DNA from: Carya illinoinensis
Taxonomy: Eukaryota; Streptophyta; Magnoliopsida; Fagales; Juglandaceae
DNA length: 64,000 bases
Direction of reading: 5' to 3'
NCBI RefSeq assembly: GCF_018687715.1
Contig: NC_056766.1
Span: forward strand, 28,837,433 to 28,901,432
A program made the position numbers and the translations under genes. Position 1 is the first letter of the stretch; each line of letters begins with the position of its first letter. Positions 48,064 through 59,704 of this stretch are shown here, piece by piece. The notes below the pieces were generated by a model. It was not told the DNA's origin. It ran no database searches and worked only from the letters and a program-made list of their open reading frames with translations.

Positions 48064-48870
48064 TTGCATTGAAATTTGATTTCATATAGTGTATATTTTA
48101 ATGGTGCAATGATTTGAGATTTAGCATACTACTTACGACGAGTTCCATGCATGGTGGTATCAAGATCACGTCTCTTTCTCAACACATATATATGGAGCCA
48201 TAAGTGCGACTATTACTCTTTTGTAATTATGATGTTATTTCCTTATTTTGTAGTTTGTGATTTGGTGTGATGATGATATCTTTCATTATTTCTTTTGCTT
48301 TTTTTGATGCTGTCGCATACTTTTTTTTGTGGAAAATATATAGAGACTATTGTTGGCCGGGCAGCTTCATGTAATGATTTTCAATGATGTTATAGATTGA
48401 CACTGATGCTGTGTAGACCATTGTAATTATTTTGGAGAAATGCAAAACCTGTAGAGACCATAGACTTTACAAAGATGTATACAGATTTCGTAAAACACGT
48501 TTCTGATAAAAGCAATTCCATTTGAGAAATGTCTTGGAAGATTAAAGTGAGATGCACTCATGAGGAGAACGACAACTGGGTCTTAAATATTGAGGGTTTG
48601 GTGGCCTATTCTGCAGCCCTAATTCCTTATTTCAACTCCATATAACCACCTATTTTTCCAACAAAACAAAAGATCAGTCCTTAGGTTTCATGATTACGCA
48701 CAAAAAATAAAAATGAATAGAAATGCAGGGAGAGATTGTAAGCTTTGCTTTGCCAGTCGCTGGGGTTAAAGCTGATCAAGGCAAGACATCCTAATAATTT
48801 ATCCAATTAATGCTTGTACGATCTGCTATGATGTCATATATGACAATGCTGATTGGTGAGAAGTTGAATT
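48064..48870. other. No gene recognised
   Basis: T-rich downstream of the FRS pseudogene, without coding signal or clear element ends. Confidence 0.5.
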
Positions 48871-49466
48871 AGGGGTGTCAATATATTACACGACTCGTTA
48901 ATCTAACATAAACACAACACGATAATAGCGAGTTAGGGTTTATTTTTAACAGATTCGGATCAAAACGAGTTCACACTTTAAGACACCATTACTTAGCAGG
49001 TTGATAATGGGTCAACTCGTTATGACATGTTAAAAAAGTTAAATTTACAATTATACATTATATCTAAAAGTAAAATTATTAAAATTTTAATTTCAATATT
49101 TTTATTGTTTGGATTGTAATTTTAGACTTGTAGTTAGTTTTATAATTTTTATAGATATTGTGATTTTAACATTTATATAAAATTATGTTAAATTTAATCA
49201 GGTCAAACAAGTTAATTTTTGGCATATTCAACTCATTTACATAAATAGTTTGAAACGGGTCGTATTGTGACATGTTAATCTATTTCGTAATATTTATTAA
49301 TGAGTCAAAATGGGTTGATATGACACAACCTGTTGTGTTAATAGGTCGTATTAGGGTTTGAGATTTTGATACGATAAGTTTAAAGGGGCGGGTTAGGGTT
49401 GACCTATATAGTATATATAATATACATGTTTTGATACGACCAATTAACACGATTAATTGACACCCA
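48871..49466. mobile_element. Non-autonomous hAT-like MITE
   Basis: Starts AGGGGTGTCAAT and ends ATTGACACCC, giving inverted ends of about ten bases. Interior pairs ACACGACTCGTTAATCT-like with revertant sequence near the right end. The GGGGTGTCAAT terminus is common in plant hAT-type miniature elements. An eight-base target duplication is not clear. Confidence 0.55.
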
Positions 49467-49933
49467 ACTTGGATGTTTATTTGCTAGAGATTAGAAATTA
49501 ATGATCCTCATCACGTACGTGGCCACCAGCATGCTAGGGATTCAGCTTGTCACTTATTTATACTGAAATCGATCAGTTCATTCAAAACCAAAATCGGTTT
49601 GATTCGTTTACCAAATGTCTAGTTTGTAAACACAAAAATGATTCATTATTAGACATTATAGATCATCTAGATATTTTAAAATTTAATTCAATTCGTATAA
49701 ATATATGTAATCTCAAATCTCAAATAGCTTGTTATTTATTATTCCTTTTTATAATATTATGATCATCTTTAACTTCACAATAAGAATATGTTAGATTTAA
49801 AAAAAAAAAAATTAACTAGGAGAAAATAATATTTCTAATACTATATAATTAATTTGCTGCTTGAATTCTCTTATCTGCTTGTTGATCGGTACACTCAGTA
49901 CTACTAATACTTACTAACATATAAATAAACTAT

Positions 49934-50097
49934 GAGAAATGATATATACAAATCCTATATATATAAATCTCGCACAAACTATTTATAAAAAAGCGGATCC
50001 CATTATGAAAAAAATGTAAAAAACTCAATTTTTCTTGATGGAACTCACATTTTTACAGAAGGCTTGCACATTTGGAGCTTGTTTCTAATATTACTCG
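49934..50097. mobile_element. Small MITE-like element
   Basis: Ends GAGAAATGATATATAC and, inverted, GAGTAATATTAGAAAC. Distant relative of 50217-50388 with the same terminal pattern. Non-coding. Confidence 0.4.
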
Positions 50098-50216
50098 TAA
50101 ACTATATATAAAATGTATACAAAAACTCAAAATTTGTTTGTTAAAATATATATGTAGATGAGAAATGAATTGTATAAGCTTGAAATAGATAAGTCTAGAA
50201 CACTCTTTTTGTAAAA

Positions 50217-50388
50217 GAGAAATGATATTTGCAGTCGTGATTATGCAAGCGACGTGCAGTCGTTTTAAAAAAATTAAATTAATATGAGACTCACATAAAA
50301 AAAAACTAATTTTTTAATTATAGACCCTACATTTTTTTAAAACGATTGTGTGACATTTATAATTTTATAACTGTATATAACATTACTC
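50217..50388. mobile_element. Small MITE-like element
   Basis: Ends AGAGAAATGATATTTGC and, inverted, AGAGTAATGTTATATAC. Central A-run then TTAATTTTTTAAT, as in the copy at 30251-30424. Confidence 0.45.
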
Positions 50389-51117
50389 TTTATAAAAATA
50401 GATTCCAATATCAATTTGACCTTTATGATTCCGATCTTGAACCTGATAGCTTTAACAGTGAGCAAATATTAATGCAATTTGATGGTGTCAAGCTGGCCCA
50501 CTGATATCATAATTATGATTTTTGTTTTCACATGCTCATAACCAACTCGTGTAATTAATTAGTTCTAAATGTTACAATCAGTTAATCGCTCCTAGACTTA
50601 TAGTGATTTCAAACATGTGATTATAATCATTAATCATTATGAGCCTTGACTCTATGAGAAGCATCCAATTAATTAATCATTTGCGGGTGATCATGATCAT
50701 GATCAGTTAATTTGTGGTATAACGAAGGAAGAGTAGTAAATAGAGCTTTGCTATTTATAAGCCCATATACTGTACATCACATAATTTTTTATTTTTTTTA
50801 TTTTTTAAATTTATTTAGTTTTATTCTTCTTAGAATAATTGAATTCTTCTATTAATCATCCATATACTACATATTTGTTAAGAGAAAAAAATTAAAAAAA
50901 TAACAAAAAGAGTGGTATGTGTAGGACTGTTCATCCGGACCAGTTTTTATCCGGTCCGAACCGAAACCCGGATAACCTGGTTTCCGGTTGTGGTTTTCGG
51001 CCTGGATGAAATTCGGGTCAGATTCCGCATTTGCAAAACCGAATACATCCAGTCCAAACCAGGGTATGAAACCCGGGTCCATTTTATAACCCAGTTAACC
51101 GGGCTTGTATAAAAACT

Positions 51118-51372
51118 TTAAAAATCCGTATCTCTCTCTAAAGCCCTCGTCTCCCGTCTTCCCAACTTCCCAAGTCCTCTCTCTCTCTCTAACACACGAA
51201 ACCCTAGCCACCCTCGTAGTCTCCTTCGTTCTTCACTCCCCAACTCCCCGACCATGATCTCTCTGTCGTCGAGCTTGAGCTTGGGATCCCGCAGTCTGAG
51301 AGTCTTCATTCTAGTGCCGATGCCGAAAAACCTCGATAAGTCTCTCTCCCAATCTGTGAACAATGCATGTAA
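51118..51372 (+). pseudogene. Captured 5' leader and first-exon-like segment
   Basis: CT-rich leader (51128-51200) with CGAAACCCTAGCC, a frequent plant 5'-UTR motif, then ATG at 51254 (MISLSSSLSLGSRSLRVF) and about 40 codons up to a possible GTAAAAG donor at 51369. A T-rich intron-like stretch follows. The composition is gene-like and unlike the flanks. I do not recognise the parent gene. It could be exon 1 of the same gene as the captured 3' exon, or of a different one. Confidence 0.4.
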
Positions 51373-52702
51373 AAGTGGTAGATCTAGCGATTTGGTGAAC
51401 TGGGTCTCTGTGCTTGGATAGATCTGGTAGATCTAGTGCAATGTCGAATGGGAGTTTTAGAGTTTTTTTGGGATTTCTCTTTTTCTATCTTAGTGGGTTT
51501 ATTTTTTTTCCGTTCAGTTCTTGTTCTTTATTTCTATTTTTCCTTACAATCTGAACAAATCTCGATAGATTTGAAGAGATTTTGTTTAGATCTGAGTCAT
51601 TAAGGTTTCTATTTTACATGGGTATTTTTGTTATAGTTTGTTCTCTGCAATTTGGTTCCATTTTTTTTTCGATTCGTGTCTTGTAGCTTTTGTTCTGTGC
51701 TATAGATTGTGTAGCTTTTTTGCAGGTCAGATATATTGCATCCTTCTTCAAATCTTTTAGGGTTTTTCCTTTTATTACTTTTTTTGTTTGGGTCTGTTGT
51801 GATGAGAATGTTTGAATGTAAGAAGTACTTTTTTAGGATTTTTTTGGCTTTTATTACTTTGTTGATTTGGGTTTTATGTGACTTCGAGTAGATGAGATTC
51901 TTTATGTGGCTTCGAGTAGTTCAGAGTGAATTATTTATGTAAGCAGTGAAAGCTCTCTGCTCCTTGTTATATATTTCTTCACCTTAAAAGCATGATAAAT
52001 GGTTGCATAGAGTTGGAGAAGTCTTTATGCCTTTCCACAAGTTGCAGCTATTGGGAATATGGTCCCCAGCTATTTGTCTCATATGGAAGGAAGGAAAGAA
52101 GGAAAGAAGGAGGGAAAAGACTGATGCTTCGAAGTCATGAAGGAGCATTCACATGGAGGATCTCAGACATTTCTTTTTCAAGACATTATTCCTTGAGACA
52201 ATATTTATATAACTTTCATGACTTTCTTATTGCTATTTCTTCTTCCTCTTAATTAGGTATCTCTCTTGTATATACCGAGTGAACTTGGGTTTTGTCTAGT
52301 ATTCTATTTAGAAAACTTTTACTTCAAAAATGATATTTCTTCCCATGTTTGAGATCTAGTATTGTTGTAAGTGTTGAGATTTGTAGTTCCATGTTACTAT
52401 GTCAAATCTTGGGTTTGTGACAACATATGCCTCTTGCTTCACCATTTTCAAGTTTTGGTTAAGAAAGTAAACCGTGCTCTTTCCCTCTTTTTTTTTTTTC
52501 ATCTTTTTGTATCTGCAAAAACAGTTCAATATAATTTAAGGTCTAAGGTAAGATTTTAAATGTGACTTTTTAACTTATAAATAATGAAATATATATTAAT
52601 ATATAAAATATCATCTAAGTTTTTAGATAAAATGAGTCATTGAAATTGAACTTGCTATATATGGATTTAGTTACTGACATGAAAATTATCTTTGCAATGT
52701 AG

Positions 52703-52889
52703 GATGTTGTATTACTATTCAGTTTTGGGATATTTCCAATTGGATTGGGGAACAACAGTGCAAAAAGTGGCTCTAGTATCCTTGGTTGCAACAATGGTGG
52801 AGTCCCTTTCAACCACAGATGTAGTAGATGACAACATATCAGTTCCTTTAGCAAGCATGGCAGTAGCATTTTTCAATTTTGGTTATTAA
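52703..52889 (+). pseudogene. Captured last exon of a phytol kinase (VTE5)-like gene
   Basis: After a good acceptor (TTTGCAATGTAG, 52691-52702) a frame runs LYYYSVLGYFQLDWGTTVQK, then VALVSLVATMVESL, VVDDNISVPLASMAVAFF and NFGY before a stop. This is the C-terminal end of plant phytol kinases, polyprenol-kinase-type membrane enzymes of the plastid that phosphorylate phytol for tocopherol synthesis. The VATVVESLP and DDNISVPLA signatures are diagnostic. Only this exon is present; the catalytic and CTP-binding upstream parts are missing, so it has no enzyme function. It lies inside the hAT element, and the donor gene must be elsewhere. Farnesol kinase relatives fit less well. Confidence 0.8.
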
Positions 52890-53357
52890 CTCGCAATCGC
52901 AGCACCCTTTTTTCTCCCTTCTATAAATTGCCATACTAATAATAGTAGTGGCTCAATAATAAATAGTGATGTTATTGAAAATTGAAATCCTGAAAAGTGA
53001 GGGAGTGATGTATCGTTTCAATATCCCCGAAATCCCAGCAAATTAAAAAATTCTGAGTTATTAATATTGAATATTCCTGTTTTATTCTTTTATTTTTTAT
53101 AAAAAAAAAAAAATCAGAGCTATATGTGAAAATTGGATACATTTAGGCTTTTATAAGGGGTTTAAAAAAAAAAAGACTCGGGTTCAATCCGGGATCGAAA
53201 TCCGGGTTTTTCAAAACCCGGATTCATATGGGTTCCGGCCCGTTTCTGACCCGGGCTAACCTGGTCCGGGTTTCGGCCCAGATTTGAAATCTGGGTTCCG
53301 GTTTGGGTCCACCTGGATTCCCGGGTCAGAACCCGGATGAACAGGCTTAGGTGTGTG

Positions 53358-54376
53358 GTGTATGAGGCTTATGAATAGAATTTTTCAAATAATTATGAGA
53401 ACTATATATTAGGTTTTAAAAAAAAATTATTAAATAAAACTACATTATAAATTAATATGACTTGATGGGCTCTCACATATTATAAGCTTTCCTTCAAGTT
53501 TGATGTTGTAGTGGGAAATATAGTCCATAGCTTATATATTTAAAATACTTTCAAACATATTACATTTGTTTGGAAGGGTAGGGCTACTATGCCACCTAGC
53601 ATTTAACACTGGGCATGCTGCCCAGTTATAAATTTTTTTCCCTTTTTCTTTTTACATTTTTTAATAGATTTAAATATTTTTTTTAAAAAAAATACACCAA
53701 TACACTTAAAATTACTTTCTAAATCACTAAGTAAAAAAAAAAACTTAAAATTACTAAATAAAAAAAAAAAATTTCCCCAGCGGTACTGCATGTGCAGCAC
53801 AGTAGCATTTTCCTTATTTGGAAACAAACTTAAAAAGTGACTTCTGATGTAGAAATTACAATTATTTGAATTTTTAAATATTATAACTATATCCTTGAAA
53901 ATTTAAAAATTATAATTATTTAAAAACTGTATAGGTATTTTCATCCATTGATAATCTTTTTTAAACTTGAATTATATTCAGCATTATTTGAAAAAACATT
54001 TGAGGAAAAGCGCTAAAATGATACTTTTTCTCAAGCATACTTTTTAGCTTATTTGTGATTAAAAGTGTTTTAATATGTAACACTCAAATAACTTCTACCA
54101 TAATCACAAACAGGCCCTTAATAGACTTAATGACTTAGAAATCAATATATAAGCTTTTCTTTCATAACTTTCTTTGTAGATCTAACTCGCACTTTTGAAT
54201 ATTTTCTTCCATATATATGATATTAAAATTAAAGTTGTGTATTGTTTGAATTCTACATATGTAAAACTATATAAGGTCATGTGAGTCCTCTCTCTCTCTT
54301 ATCAAACCACTTCAATATTACGTCTTTAATTAATCATGTTTTCTTTTATCCCTGATTACCAAAATATTCAAGCAAT
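53358..54376. other. No gene recognised
   Basis: AT-rich spacer between the hAT element and the Tekay-like element. 53990-54120 resembles one end of a MITE (GTGATTAAAAGTG; ACAGGCCCTTAAT) but no partner end was found. Confidence 0.5.
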
Positions 54377-54381
54377 GAACA

Positions 54382-57300
54382 TGTAACAGCCCGCTAGAAA
54401 TTCAATTGTGAAATTTCTATTAACTTTAGGAACCTCGTGAAAACCCCATAAGTTTTCACGAATCCATTAATCGTATAGGTTTTTGTCTAACTATATAGTT
54501 AGTGTTATTATTTACAATGGTATCAGAAGTGTGTTTTTTATTATTGGAGATAGTTAGAAGTGTCAAAATGTATTATGGTTTGTGCCATTAGACTCGGAGG
54601 GTTATTTAAAGTCTTATGGCGCAATAACATTTTTTCATATTTTCGGACAAAACGTCTGTTCAAAACTGTAGATATTATTGGATAAAAAGAAATATCTTGA
54701 GGTAATTTTCATGAATATTATTGGGTAAAAATATTTTGAGTTGATTTTTATAGATATTATTAGATAAAAATATCTTAAGTTGATTTTTGTAGATACTATT
54801 GAATAGAATATTATGAGATAATCTTTTATAGATATTTTGGGTAGGAGAAAACTACACTCAACTCTCAACTCCATCCTCATCTCTTCCATATCTCATCCAT
54901 AATTATCTCCAGCCACCTCTCCCCACGAAATTATCTTCATTTACACTTTCCATTCAAAGAATATCAAACACTCTCTCTCGGACAGCTTTTAGGAGGTATT
55001 TTGTACGCCAATTTCGAAGCTGTTGTAAGTGTTTTATCATAAAGTCTCCTTCATATAAGTTGTTACCTTTTGAGTCTAGTTTACATGGATATCTTATTTT
55101 CCCCATTTGAAGATCATTTGGTCAGTCAAATATTGTATAAACTATAGAAAGGTCATTCTGGGAGGTAAACTGGAGAATATGTTATAGTTTGGAGTTTTTG
55201 ACCAAGGTAATGGATAGATATTGGTCCGAAATTTTTATGGAGTATTGTTAACATGTATATGTGACTATTGGTTGAGGAGTTTTGCATGATTAAATGTTTT
55301 GATGAAAGATTTTCTTAGATTTAGAAACTTAGAAACTGGAAGAAGAAAAACAGTTTCTGTTTTGAGAAAGTTTAACTCTTTGGTGGTCTAAACCCATTCT
55401 AATGACTTTAATAATTTTATTGGAGGATCCTAAGTATCTTATGTACATGTTATATTATTATTTTGAAGGTATTTGATGTTAGTTTCAAAGATATGAAATT
55501 TTATGCAAAGAGATATTCAAATAAGCCAAAGTGTGGATATTCTTAGTTAAATTTATGTTTTGGTTAATTTCTAACCATGTGATCTTGAATTAGAAGCTTA
55601 TATATATTTTAGGACATCTTTTTAAACCATGTGATGGTTTGGTTGAAGATCATATATTTATAAGTTATAGATCAAGAGATTTATCAAAACTAGTTGAGGA
55701 AAAAGTTTCTGTTTTTGGACTAAGTGTAAAATCAAAAACTCCAAATGTTATTTTGTGATTTTGGTGACTTTAGTTTGATGATTTAAAGTATGGTTGATGT
55801 TAGGATGATATTATGAATATGTTAGAAGTAAGATTTGATTTTTAAAATTCTTGGAGATGTTTTGATTTAAGGTCAAAACTTGTGATTTAAGTGCTTGGAT
55901 CCTTTTACAAAAAAAAAGTTTGGTGTTAATTATTAGCTTTTTCTAAATGGATGTTTTAAGTATGGTTTTGAACTTAGAATTGGAAGATGTTTGTTGCAAA
56001 ATTTTGGTTTAAGCATGAGTTTTGAAGTTGGAAGGAATTGCAACAAAAATAAAGGGAAATGGCCTATGGATGTTTCGACCATAGTGTGTTCTTCATAGTT
56101 GTGTTTTGTTTTAAATTTTTCTGAGTTGATATTTAAGTTTAGGACAAAATTTACATGAAGAATGTAAATTTTGGAAACTTTTGGAGTTAGTATGCAAAAT
56201 CCTTAAGTTATGGGTAAAACGGTCATTTTCCCACATGTAAAGAGTAAAATGGAAATTTTACTCTTTAAGTTAGAATTTTCCATATTTCAAATTATTAGTG
56301 ATTTAGTTCTAATTTTTAGAATCACTAATTTCAGTTCCTCGTGATCGTACTTGAAGTTTTATAAGAAACGCGGAGATTGAGGTAAGTTAGCTTTTAACTT
56401 ACTAGCAGTCTACGGTGTATGTGTGCTAAGTAAAAGAACTACAATGTATGTATGTATGTTATCATATGTGTCATGCCATGCCAAGTTATCATGTAATTGT
56501 CTATTATACAGAATTTATTCTGTCATCAATTTTTATCTGTTACATAATATATTCTGTTATGTATTACTGTACATTACAAGTACGTCATGCTAAGTATGTC
56601 ATCTATTACATGTAAGTCAAGTCATGTAATATTCACTGTTGCAAGTATGTCATGTTAAATATGTTGTCTATTATATGTTATGCCATGTTACGAAATGTTT
56701 CTATCTCAAGTTGGTCATGTATTCTAAGTTATGTTCAAGTCACGTTATGTTAAGTCAGGACTTCAGTCCTTTCGTATTCCAGTCACATTTCATCTTGAGT
56801 ACATTATGATGTGTAGAATACATGGGGCCACAACAACTGTGGAGTATGTATTTAACTACAATTATGATGCGTAAAATACATGGGGCCACAACAACTGTGG
56901 AGTATGTATTTTTCATGTTAAGTCAAGTTTGTGTAGAATACATGGGGCCACAACAACTGTGGAGTATGTATTTTTAATGTTAAGTCAAGTTTGTGTAGAA
57001 TACATGGGGCCACAACAACTGTGGAGTATGTATTTTTAATGTTAAGTCAAGTTTGTGTAGAATACATGGGGCCACAACAACTGTGGAGTATGTATTTAAC
57101 TACAATTATGATGCGTAAAATACATGGGGCCACAACAACTGTGGAGTATGTATTTTTCATGTTAAGTCAAGTTTGTGTAGAATACATGGGGCCACAACAA
57201 CTGTGGAGTATGTATTTTTAATGTTAAGTCAAGTTTGTGTAGAATACATGGGGCCACAACAACTGTGGAGTATGTATTTTTCATGTTAATTCAAGTTTCA

Positions 57301-57969
57301 GAGCAAGTTCATGCTAAGTCAAGTTTCAGATCAAGTTCATGTCAAGTCAAATTCAATTCATGATTCAATTTAAGCTATGTCAATTATGCTATGTTGTACG
57401 CTAAGTTATGCTTTAATTACTTATGAATTTGATTATGCATTTATGCTTTTACTGTCATACATGCATCATTAGTCTGTATGGAAGTTTTTTGTTAACTTGC
57501 TGAGATTTGTAATCAAATCTCACTGTGGTAGTCCCAACTACCATTCCCCCTGAATGGTAGATCTTGTTACAGGACCTGAAGGAGGATTAGGAGCTGACCA
57601 ACTAGACACAGTCGACTGAACGACGGTGCGTCGTTAATGTTAATATAGTAGTTAAATTACTACTTGTACGATGGAGTTGCATCTCCAGTACTATTGGATC
57701 ATAACTATTTTGGAATAGTGCTGTGATCTTAGTTATTCAATGGATCTTTATGTATGAAGTATGTTTTCAGTATTGGGATATTTTCTGTTTGGTGCATAGT
57801 ATTGCTAAAGAAAAAAAAAAAATTATCCGCTGCGAATATTGCATAATGTTAGATGCATGTTAGGATTATTGCATCTTATATGTCATGAACGGGGGCAGGT
57901 AATCTTGTGTTGCATGTCTCGACGCTTCAAATGTCCGTCCGATCCCAAACGGAATTTGGGGGCGTCACA
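54382..57969 (+). repeat. Left LTR, long form (3588 bp)
   Basis: Runs from TGTAACAGCC to GCGTCACA. About 54400-56262 has no counterpart in the right LTR. Within it, 54668-54845 is four degenerate repeats of about 50 bp around TAGATATTATTGG-ATAAAAATAT. No ORF of interest; the plus-strand frame over the minisatellite is repeat-derived. Confidence 0.85.
56811..57279. repeat. 60-bp minisatellite, eight units, left LTR
   Basis: Each unit contains AATACATGGGGCCACA, ACAAC, then TGTGGAGTATGTATT, which is self-complementary: AATACAT pairs with ATGTATT and CCACA with TGTGG around an ACAAC loop. Spacers of three kinds follow a repeating A-B-C order, so there is a higher-order period of about 180 bp. 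Confidence 0.95.
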
Positions 57970-57972
57970 GGG

Positions 57973-57984
57973 TGGTATCAGAGC
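57973..57984 (+). promoter_or_regulatory. Primer-binding site (initiator-Met tRNA)
   Basis: TGGTATCAGAGC, three bases after the left LTR's CA. This is the standard plant LTR-element site complementary to the 3' end of initiator methionine tRNA. Confidence 0.95.
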
Positions 57985-59075
57985 AATACGTCTCTGGGCA
58001 GTAAATCCACATGTCCTTAGGAAATGCACCAAACATTAGGCTTGAATTTCTTAAGGTATGAAGGGTAGTATGCGGTTTTAATATATATACTCGTGTGTTT
58101 CAAGAAGGGACACATGACTCGTGATAGAATACCTCAGAATCCTAAGGGAGATAACAATCAAGAGGATCAGAATTTCCCGATGGATGAAGAATTAGTTGAG
58201 GTAAACATAGTTAACGTTGATCTGATTGCAATTGATGGTAGTATTGTATTATTGTTATTTTGGAGTAGGTCAAGTCATTGGAGTTGGTAAATTGTACATT
58301 GTTTGATTCAAACGAGTCATTGTTTCTATTAATTGTGGTGCTTGAGAATTCAGCTTGGAAGTTAAATTGTTACCCTAGTGGTAAGAGTAACAATTTTCAT
58401 TAGAAGTATTATTGTTCATACCAATGTAGATATAGAATACCTTTTAGTAATATGAGAAAGGATATGTAGGATTGATAAATGGTATTCCACATATTTGGAG
58501 AATTGTTTTGATTCTGAGAATACGATATAAATTGTGTTTGGAAGAGTAATTTGATTAGGAGAAACTTTAGCCTTAATAGAATTTATTTATGATAATAGTA
58601 TTACCACGCCGCCAGTAAATGATTTCTGGCAAAGCACTATCTTTATGGATACATAGATCAATCTTCTTTCGAAGACTATTACATGGAGAGTAAAATCTTG
58701 GTCTTTAGGATTTATGTGAACATTAGGAACAAATCATATAGAGTTAGAATAATTGATAACTTATGATGGATAGAAGAGTTATGACAATCATAAGAGAGAA
58801 AGTTTCAAGTTTAAGTTATTAACTGGTCAGTTATCAAAGTACCACCTAGGAAGATGACTGATTGTTGCGATTATAAACAAGTAAGTTAGTCCTAGACCAG
58901 TAGAACTCCTTGAGGTTTTTATTAACTTGAAGATTATTGAGAGTTTGGATATGCATGATTAAATGCATATTTATATGAGTCATTGGATCATGTCATATAT
59001 ATGAAAATCCCTGAAAGAAATAAAATAGAGTACATAAAACATATACCAGAAGATAGAAACACAAATATGAATATT
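57985..59075 (+). pseudogene. Gag/pol relic of the Tekay-like element
   Basis: 58093-58160 encodes CFKKGHMTRDRIPQNPKG, a zinc knuckle of gag with cysteines lost (normally CxxCxxxGHxxxxC). The rest, to about 59.07 kb, shows stops in every frame and no clear reverse transcriptase or integrase motif. Proteins of the element cannot be made from this copy. Confidence 0.55.
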
Positions 59076-59088
59076 TGTGAAGTATTAT

Positions 59089-59094
59089 TTTATT
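59089..59094 (-). promoter_or_regulatory. Poly(A) signal of the antisense gene
   Basis: AATAAA on the minus strand, 15 bases past the stop codon of the 142-codon gene. Confidence 0.5.
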
Positions 59095-59108
59095 ATCATA
59101 AAGCAAAA

Positions 59109-59537
59109 TTATAGAAATTTGAGGCTCTTTGCCTCAATCTTTAAACGTTCTTGCTCTTCAAAAATCTGCATGCCTCTCCTATCTAAAGGAGTAGCCACTC
59201 GAAAAGAAGAGTTAAGCAAAGATTTTAAATCTCTGTTCTCTCGCTTTACTGCTTCTATCTTCATGTTGGATTCCATAAGAAGCCTCTGAATGATAGAAAT
59301 ACTCTCGTGGAGTTTGTCAACCCCACCAGTCCTGGATTGCAGTCGCTGAGAATATGCGACAATGGCTGATGAGTATCGAGTACCGAGACTCACAAGCTCG
59401 TAGATAAGTTCATTTTCTGACTTATTAGTTAGATCATTATTTGATTGCATAATAGCACCTACGGAAGAAGCAGAAACAACTGGTGAACGAGGTGCAGAAT
59501 ACCTCATGTTTTGGCAATGAGAAGATTGCTGAGCCAT
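59109..59537 (-). CDS. Intact 142-aa coiled-coil protein, antisense inside the retroelement
   Basis: An uninterrupted frame from ATG at 59537 (MAQQSSHCQNMRYS) to a stop at 59109. I do not recognise the family. Residues 1-35 are Ser-rich and polar. Residues 36-60 (LTNKSENELIYELVSLGTRYSS) look helical. Residues 72-110 (VDKLHESISIIQRLLMESN, then MKIEAVKRENRDLKSLL) have clear heptads and should form a coiled coil. The C-terminus (EEQERLKIEAKSLKFL) is charged and helical. No signal peptide or membrane segment. A TATA box lies about 100 bases upstream and AATAAA 15 bases downstream, making a compact intronless unit. All surrounding retroelement coding sequence is wrecked, so an open frame is notable. 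It may be an antisense extra ORF, a captured gene or a chance frame, though 142 codons in AT-rich DNA argues against chance. Confidence 0.6.
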   Translation of the reverse strand: MAQQSSHCQNMRYSAPRSPVVSASSVGAIMQSNNDLTNKSENELIYELVSLGTRYSSAIVAYSQRLQSRTGGVDKLHESISIIQRLLMESNMKIEAVKRENRDLKSLLNSSFRVATPLDRRGMQIFEEQERLKIEAKSLKFL

Positions 59538-59638
59538 TGCAAAGTGAGTAAGCAGAAAGAGATTGCAAAGTAAGAATGCAGACTAATTTCAAAAAAGTGA
59601 AGAAGATGAGATGAGAAAGAAGATGAACTGAATAATTC

Positions 59639-59645
59639 TTTTATA
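59639..59645 (-). promoter_or_regulatory. TATA box of the antisense gene
   Basis: CTATAAAAG on the minus strand, about 100 bases before the ATG. A CT-rich leader follows. A TGACG motif (59656-59660, core of TGA-bZIP sites) lies just upstream. Confidence 0.6.
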
Positions 59646-59704
59646 GAGAAAATTATGACGAATCATCTCTCGTGAATCATTTCTCTACAAGTGACAAGAG
59701 CAAT

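Larger units (their letters stand above)
50922..53349 (+). mobile_element. hAT-type element carrying host gene pieces (Pack-type)
   Basis: The left end TAGGACTGTTCATCCGG and the inverted right end TAAGCCTGTTCATCCGG match closely. Eight-base flanks GGTATGTG (50914-50921) and GGTGTGTG (53350-53357) differ at one base, the length expected for hAT. Both ends have CCGG/CCCGGGT-rich subterminal repeats (50935-51085 and 53178-53345). No transposase is present. The interior contains a promoter/first-exon-like segment and a captured last exon of a phytol-kinase-like gene, both in the same orientation. Confidence 0.8.

Noticed and set aside
53178..53260. GGTTCAATCC-like stretch resembling a tRNA T-arm
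   Set aside because: Part of the CCCGGGT-rich subterminal repeats of the hAT element; no acceptor, D-arm or anticodon stem could be built around it.
56991..57221. 76-codon plus-strand ORF with repeated EYMGPQQLWSMY peptides (and its twin at 60909-61139)
   Set aside because: It is translation through the 60-bp minisatellite in the LTR; frame openness follows from unit length divisible by three, with no start context or domain.
56811..57279. CRISPR-like array (regular repeats with spacers)
   Set aside because: Plant nuclear LTR context, spacers are themselves repeated in a fixed order, and the same array is present in both LTRs.
59109..59537. Possible viral (pararetrovirus) origin of the antisense cassette because of its compact promoter
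   Set aside because: No pararetroviral protein motif was recognised and a TATA box plus TGACG core is not specific; left as unrecognised.
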